Below, in pieces: positions 57,730 to 64,000 of a stretch of 64,000 nt of DNA (positions are counted from its first letter, which is position 1; every line of letters begins with the position of its first letter). The notes beneath the pieces are model-generated. The model ran no database searches. It was not told the origin of the DNA and was given only the letters and a program-made list of their open reading frames with translations. Source of the stretch: Begonia masoniana (Eukaryota; Streptophyta; Magnoliopsida; Cucurbitales; Begoniaceae); NCBI GenBank assembly GCA_022432975.1, contig CM039504.1, positions 3,445,459 through 3,509,458 of the forward strand, given 5' to 3'. A program made the position numbers and the translations under genes.

Positions 57730-58219
57730 AAAAATAGATATTATCAAAAAAAAAAAAAAAACAATGAGAAACCAGGATTAGTGTAAGAGACATGAGTTAC
57801 ATAGCTACTGGCTTTATTTCGATCAGTACAATTACCTTCCTGCGTGTTCTCTGCTTGATCCTATTTTTTCCATAGTCTTAATAGGAACCCAAAAAATGGA
57901 TCAGAAGTCCACGAGTAAAACTCATATGACTTGAAAAATAAGCATGTATTGAAATCAACGAAATGGTGAAGCAAATACATTATACAAGGAAACGAGAAGG
58001 GTCACTACTGTACTTACAACTGATCGACAACTGCCAAATGTAAGTACATAGCATCACAATTTCTAAGATCAGCAACACCTGCTTGTGAAATTTTTAGCCT
58101 ATCTGAAGAAATGACTACCTGCAAACAATGTGTTTCAGATTTCATCATTATATCACCCATTAAACCATTCGTGATAGCCCAATAATATTACAAACAATAA
58201 AGGCATCAACTCCCACTGA
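57022..58219. other. Spacer between oligopeptidase and phosphatase genes
   Basis: Contains the oligopeptidase promoter, a (GA)n tract and the 3' region of the phosphatase gene. No gene seen. Confidence 0.55.
57682..57726. repeat. (GA)n microsatellite
   Basis: About 22 GA units, 660 bases upstream of the oligopeptidase start and 490 bases past the phosphatase stop. Confidence 0.95.
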
Positions 58220-61200
58220 CTATAAGAAATATGGAACTCCTGTTCTTGGTCCTCTCATCTGGTTGTTCTCCTCTGTCTCAGTGAAAAACTTCACTTCTCT
58301 CTCCTGTTCACGAAAGTCAAAAGATGACATCTATGAACTGGACCATTGCATAAAAACGACAATGAAGTAACACTATAGAGCGAAAAACCTAACATTATAG
58401 ATACCATAACAAAATAGACTACTGACAAATTTTCTTTCCAAACCAAAGTAAATATCATTATTCTGATAATGATAGATATTGAGTGGGAGGGAGGTTCAAA
58501 AGAAAGACAAAATTCTGTTTACATAACGTTATACATAGAATGCGAAACCTTTTAAATAAATGGAGACGAGGAGACAGAGCGAACTATCAAACATACCAGA
58601 AAAACATAAAAAACTCCAGATAAAATCATTGTCTCGTATAACACATCCTAAGCTAGTAACTGCATTGTTTACAAAATGAAAATAGTTTGGCAAATGTTTT
58701 AGAAGCATAAAATTGATGCCTCAAACACAATTCATGTTATCTATATGCAAAAAAAAAAAGAAAAAGGAAAAAAAAATTATGGAAGTTGCTTCTGTCCAAG
58801 AAATCATTTCTAGCACATAAGTCTATTAAAGCAGCAAACACGAACTACATACACTGCTTTCACCATGACGACAATGCAAGGACCAAACCTAAAAGCTTTG
58901 GAAAAGAAGAAAGGAATGTTGATTGATCTTTTTTGTAGTTACTACACACAAATTTTATCTTACCATATTCTCATTGAAGCTCAATATAGACGCCACATTG
59001 CCACATCTATAACAGTAATTTGGGGCAGACCATACCTGCGAAATTTAAGGAGAAAACAACTTTGTCGATGTAATGAGACAATGAAACACTTTAAATAACA
59101 TATCAAGCATTGAGTCTCACAGTTACAAGCCCTTTATCTTGAAACATGTATTTTAGGCCTTCTTGTACAAGTTGATGGGCTCTACAAACCAAATCCAGAT
59201 TGTTGATGTGATTGAACTGCAGAGAAGCAATATAGATCAGCTCAGAGAAATCATCCCACTAAAGTAGGGACAATATCAACTTACTTCTGAAGTGACCCTG
59301 GACCCAAAAAGCCAGCCAGCACCACGTGGACTAACTGCCCATGTTTCAATATCTTCAGGATCACTCCACATGAGATCGCAAAAAGGCCCCTCATGTGGAA
59401 TTTCACAATTTCTATCAATCACCCGAATCTGTCAAAGACAAGTAGAATGATGTTGTGTCAGCAAAATGACAATAGATAACTCCTATCTTTTAAATTGATA
59501 GGAAAACCAGTTGAAAATGATTAATGAGAAAATAAACTTCCCATCTGGTAAGAACGGGTAATGAGACGGTAAAAAACAGCTAGTTGACCATAAACAAACA
59601 GACTTAATCATGGCGTGAGTCAAACATGTTACTGAATCGTGGCCTATCATCGTGAACTAATAAATACAAGCAGCAAACAACAAAATAAGGCTAACAGTTT
59701 CCAAGAAAACCAGAAATATGTCAAAACTGAACAAATGTATCCCAATCAAATACCATAATTGAACTGTTCTTGTATCTGAATTACAAAAATATTACACCAT
59801 CTACTACTGTTTTGCTGTGCTTTCACCATGATGACGATGAAAGGGAAAAATAAATAAATTCACCAATTGATCCAAACAGAAGAAAGAACCTGATCAACCG
59901 TTCGTACGTCAGGAGAAAGCCCTCCATGGACACAAAGAACCTGTGAAGGTACATGCAAGTAAACATATTAATTGCAAGGGTACTCATAGCACTTAAATAG
60001 TACAAAATCTGACTTTATGGAAAGACACCTAAGAGAATGCATCTCCATGAAACAACAAAGTAGTCAGAGAAAAAGATTACAGTTCCATCGATGATTGCAG
60101 AGAGCGTTAGGTAATCAAAAACATCTGTACAGTACCGCCATGCATTGGCATTTCCATACTTCCTCTGGCACTCGTCATAAAACCCATAAACCTAACAGTA
60201 GAACAGAATGAGATTCCATGAACAATTTGATTAATCAACCAAAACTATAATCATGATATTGAGCTATTTACAACAACCACAAATTATACCTGAGTTAGTT
60301 GCCTACTCTCATGATTTCCTCGCAAAAGGGTGATATTAGCTGGGTATCTATCAGAAATGTAAAAAAACATTCAAAAGAAAGGGAGCGGGAGAGAGCGAGA
60401 GAGAGAGAGAGAGAAAGCAAGAGTGCTCATTTGAGTAGACTATCACAATCTCAATGTACATTGATATTTTTAATAATCATTTTGGTAGACACAGCTCAAA
60501 ATCACATAGTGTAAGGCAAGTGTGCTCAAGACTGCAGAAATTTTAGCATTCATCATAGATATACCTGGCTTTGAGAAGCAAAAGAATGGTGAAAACTTCA
60601 AGACTATTGTAACCTCGATCTACAAAATCTCCCTGAAAAATTAGAGAGGAGGTTTAGTGAATCAGAAAAACAAATAAAGGACCTTGATCAAGCATTGCCA
60701 TGCACGATAATTTTACTATCTTACCATAAAGATATAATTTGTTTCTGGAACATGACCTCCTGTCTGGAAAAGTTTCATTAGATCATGAAATTGGCCATGA
60801 ATATCGCCACATACAGTGACCGGACTATTGACAGGTTGCACATTGGACTCTTCAATAAGAATTTCTTTTACCTGATGTAATTGATACACAGTAGGTGAAA
60901 GTTATAAACACCACAAACTCACTTCTCGGAGGAAGTAATTGAAAGAACGCCATCTTTTTCATGTCCAAGATTAATAGCTAAGATGATAAAAATAAAAATA
61001 AAAATAAAAATAAAAACAAAAACGAGACACGGCATATTGGTACTTCACCCTATTTTTTCTGGCATGCCCTCCCAAAAATGGCAAACACCTTATACAAACA
61101 TGTTTGTTCTTCTAAAGCTTAATTCGTTTGAGTTCATCTTACATTTACACATACCAGAAACTATTTCTTTTCCACAAATGAGTAATTGAAATCGCGCAGA

Positions 61201-61489
61201 AGGAGATCGCAGCTAGAGCAGTACAACCAGAAACGGTAAGAAAATACAAAGGACGCAAAAAAAATCTCAAAACATGGCAGATACAATTAACAGAGTTAAA
61301 GCCGTAAACAAATAAACCCTAGAAATAGGAAGCATAACCTCGTGATCAAAGCCGCAATCAAATACAATGATATTGAATACCGGATAACATACACTAATAA
61401 AATCTCACATATTCACAGAGAAGTTGAAGCTCATCTTCTAAGAGGTGCTGACCATCCTTGACCTTGCCGATCCACTGGTCCAAATCCAT
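58220..61489 (-). CDS. Serine/threonine phosphatase PP6 catalytic subunit (FyPP type)
   Basis: Minus strand, ten exons (high-low): 61489-61409, 60871-60725, 60632-60565, 60347-60290, 60191-60081, 59940-59890, 59428-59285, 59216-59121, 59035-58964 and 58303-58220. They give exactly 303 aa, the family length. It is a PPP-family metallophosphatase: GDIHGQ (Asp50, His52), [17 protein letters not shown] and CVHGGLSPD provide the two-metal site. The C-terminus ends TGVPYFL, the conserved tail that is carboxymethylated in PP2A-like enzymes. The N-terminus [16 protein letters not shown] is typical of FyPP1/FyPP3, which in Arabidopsis act with SAPS and PP2A A subunits in auxin transporter, ABI5 and phytochrome signalling. 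Those roles are inherited from the family, not seen here. All splice sites are canonical. Possible confusion with PP2A or PP4 is excluded by the N-terminus. Confidence 0.96.
60384..60416. repeat. (GA)n-rich tract in phosphatase intron
   Basis: Imperfect GA repeat (GGGAGCGGGAGAGAGCGAGAGAGAGA-like) lying in the intron between the third and fourth exons of the phosphatase gene. Confidence 0.8.
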
Positions 61490-61666
61490 CAGCCAGAACG
61501 GAAGGAGCAAAGCGGGAAAGAGAAATCTTAATTTGAAGAAGTAGCCGAGGCCGGGCAGCTAGATCCGCCTCCCTCCCTTTTGTAATTTCTCTTCGGAGAT
61601 TGATGGTCGAAGGGAAATGAAATGCTTTTACGGAAGGCTTTTGTCCTGTGATGCTTGTGCACTTGG

Positions 61667-61674
61667 TATATATA
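61667..61674 (-). promoter_or_regulatory. TATA box of the phosphatase gene
   Basis: TATATATA within GGCAAGTATATATACCAAGT (minus strand), about 180 bases upstream of the ATG at 61489. Good position for a core promoter. Confidence 0.6.
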
Positions 61675-61979
61675 CTTGCCGACCAAAAAGTTGGTTAAGT
61701 ATGGGGTTTAGAATGTAAAGTAATGCTTTTTGGAGGTGCAAATTATAAAATTTTTATTTTCTCACATTCGCCAAATAAAAAGGTTACTAATTTTATATCC
61801 CGGCTTCAACACCGTGTTATTTATTTATTTTTTTAAAAAAATTACAACGTAAAGTTAATAAGCTACCTAATTAAACTATTAAAGTGTTTAACGTTTCCAA
61901 GAAACAAAATAAATAAATAAAATGCACTCTCTTTCCCGTACACCAACCGAATCGACAAAACTTGTTGCCGACGATGACT

Positions 61980-62350
61980 TACAAGTCAGCTGAGTCTAAA
62001 AAAATTTTGGCTCACAGAGTTTATCAATTTAAATGAGTCGAGATTTCCGAACTGAGCGAACCCAATGAACCAATCTTAACGAATCCGTCTAAAAAATTTC
62101 AACTCAAATTGGCTCGCAATCCATGAGTTAAATAAGTCGAGTCGAGCCGGCTAAACGAATCCAACAAACCTTAATAAGCGGTTGAGTTGTGTAAAAATGA
62201 ACCGAACCGAACCAATCGATTTAGGTCTAGTTCGGTTCAATTCGTAAGCTATTTGAACCAAATTTTGATTCTACTTTTCAATAAACAAAAAAATCTAGAT
62301 TCGGTTTCAGTTCTAAAATCTAAGAACTGGACCGAACGGAAAAAACCTAA
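61980..62350. mobile_element. Degenerate GGTTCGGTT-type repeat
   Basis: The stretch has many copies of ATGAACCGAACCGAACC, TAGTTCGGTTCAATTCG and TCGAGTCGAGCC. This is the composition of degraded hAT-like elements seen elsewhere in the window (27410-27580, 42755-43080). No coding capacity; boundaries are uncertain. Confidence 0.4.
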
Positions 62351-64000
62351 ATAAAATAAAATGTACTTAAATTATTTAAATATAAAAGTAACTAGTAATA
62401 AATTATTCAATAAAATATGATTAATAGGTTCAAAATTCAAATAGTACAACTGTCTAAAGTTGAAATGTTGCCTAAATAGTAATTGAATTATTGGACATTG
62501 AACTAATTAGAGATTAAATTATCTTATTACCTAATTATCTCATTGAACTAATGAGAGGTGTCATTGGACATTGTACCGTTTCTGGAAGGTGGGTGTGATA
62601 GCCACGGTCTCAACGCCCAACGGTCATGAGAGCGTTGCTAGTAGGGGGAGGGGGCTCGGTGAGCCTGGCCCGCCGAGCCAACTGGCAGGCCGGTTGGGCT
62701 CGGGTCTACCTGCCCGTTTAACACCTTTTGACGAACGCCAATACCCGAAACAAGGCCTTTGCAGAATAGGAAAATCTGGTTGTGCGTCTACTTTGGGGGC
62801 TAGGTCTCTCTATCTCTCTGGTGTTCGGCCAATTTTTGACGTATCGTGCCACCGTCGTTCCTAGCTTTACGGACTTCTCTCAGAAAAAGGCCGGCCAGTC
62901 TTTTTTTCTCAATCAGGTTAGTCTTGCTTATTCAATTATAATGTATTTATATGGGATCGTTTTAACTTGGTAAATATTTTATTGCTTTTTTTGTTTTCTT
63001 AAAGACCAAGTTCGTATTCTATGGATGTGTTCAATTGTTAAAAATCGACTGACACCCTGTTTGGACCTCAGTGCACAAAGGAGTTAACGTTTCAGTTAAC
63101 GTGGATTCCCAAAATTTTTGATGAAATAAACCAGTCAAAAGGAAAAACTCCGATGTTTTAGTAGTTTATATTGGGTCTTTCTAAGAATCATCAGTCGAGG
63201 ATTGCTCTTCGTTCCATTTGCTTTTGAACTTCTTAGTTGAACCTCTTCATTTCATTATTTTGAGATTTAAAAAAAAAAAACTGTTTTTATAATCTATTTG
63301 TATCATGCATTTAGATTGAGTTTTGATTAATTTTGGGAAGCTAAGCTTGCTGAAAACGCTCTTTTGCAAAATTTGATGGAAGGACATGGATGTGTTATGC
63401 TCTCTTCCCTTCGTTATACATTTCTTATGTCAATGTACTTTTATTTACGGAGACATGGACGTGTTATGGAGAATTTGTTCTTTTTATGACCGTGTTAAGT
63501 TTCCAGTTTGAGCAAATTTTATGAAGCCTTTATAATATTTGAATAACAGAAATGGCACTTTGAAAGTAATTGTATTATTGACTACCTCATATTCCAAGAC
63601 AAGATGTGGGATGATTCGTTCATATATACTTTTCACTAGTAATATTCCAAAGTCCAAACTTCACTTAGCTGGCTTTTCTCCACAACAATTAAGGTCATTA
63701 CTAGATACTAAATGCTAATAAAACTGCAAAAAAAGCGACAAGACAAAATTTAGATTTTTAAGGTAAGGTGGCCTCGTGGAAGGTTAAGTGTTAACGTGCT
63801 GGGACTTTCAGCTTGTAGGATTAGAAAATGTGGCTATAAACCATTATATTGTGCTTCAAATCACAGGAATTGTGCTAAAAAGAACGGGAAAATGAAATTT
63901 TACTATATATTTTCTTGTGGATCATTTTTTAATTGGCAATGACACTGTTTATCCTTCAGCAATTCTTGAAGCATGGACAAGGACCTCGGTTCAAGTGGTT

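Larger units (their letters stand above)
61490..64000. other. Intergenic region to window end, transposon-like
   Basis: The first 200 bases carry the phosphatase promoter. About 61980-62340 is dense in GAACCGAACC and GGTTCGGTT strings. About 62560-62880 is GC-richer with the palindromic block CAACGCCCAACGGTCATGAGAGCGTTG. From 62900 on I see no gene. Open frames around 62571-62973 show no family motif. Confidence 0.45.

Noticed and set aside
1..64000. CRISPR arrays, tRNA/rRNA genes, bacterial-type operons, biosynthetic cluster or novel defence system
   Set aside because: Nothing with regular spaced repeats, cloverleaf boxes or co-functional enzyme clustering was seen; the genes are ordinary, functionally unrelated plant nuclear genes.

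Overview
The window is nuclear DNA of a eudicot plant. It has intron-rich genes with GT-AG introns, AT-rich intergenic DNA, (GA)n microsatellites, a degenerate Ty1/copia element and plant-specific families (class VIII myosin, class I TCP, PLS-class PPR, plastid-type FAD synthetase, GEM-like GRAM proteins). I cannot assign an order or species from the sequence alone.

Layout. 1-3409: 3' part of a dead copia element with its right LTR, followed at 3960-4300 by an orphan exon of a BIG BROTHER-related E3 ligase. 4935-6757 (+): hexose/H+ symporter of the STP family. 8731-9516 (+): TCP7-like transcription factor. 12083-13979 (+): prefoldin subunit 5. 14357-16756 (+): single-exon PPR protein. 19209-26680 (+): class VIII myosin in 23 coding exons. 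27970-31405 (+): chloroplast FAD synthetase locus with a tandemly duplicated 5' exon and frame breaks. 31682-32036 (+): 5' fragment of an F-box/LRR gene. 32350-32615 and 33349-34303 (-): tandem GEM-like (GRAM) copies, both damaged. 38417-39891 (+): ASPG2-like aspartic protease with one frame break. 42128-42343 (+): small conserved-looking protein. 43461-44830 (+): HMGB6-like HMG-box protein. 45161-46928 (-): extracellular LRR protein with its signal peptide out of frame. 50639-51907 (-): TPR-type protein. 52411-57021 (-): prolyl oligopeptidase. 58220-61489 (-): PP6-type phosphatase catalytic subunit (FyPP), complete at 303 aa. The rest is intergenic DNA with decayed transposon sequence.

These genes do not form a pathway or operon. 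Their order is informative, though. From memory, their Arabidopsis counterparts sit in three paralogous blocks (around At5g23270-23420, At3g19910-20015 and At1g50310-50380), and here they are interleaved in one segment. That suggests a little-rearranged ancestral order that Arabidopsis split up after polyploidy.

The main oddities are: a set of single-nucleotide frame breaks in five otherwise well-conserved loci next to nine or more fully intact genes; a ~0.5 kb recent tandem duplication in the FAD synthetase gene; a ~300 bp imperfect hairpin (MITE-like) at 11.6-11.9 kb; a Cys/His motif split by an intron in the HMGB6-like gene; and a GC-AG intron in the oligopeptidase gene. I found no CRISPR array, RNA gene, defence system or biosynthetic cluster.
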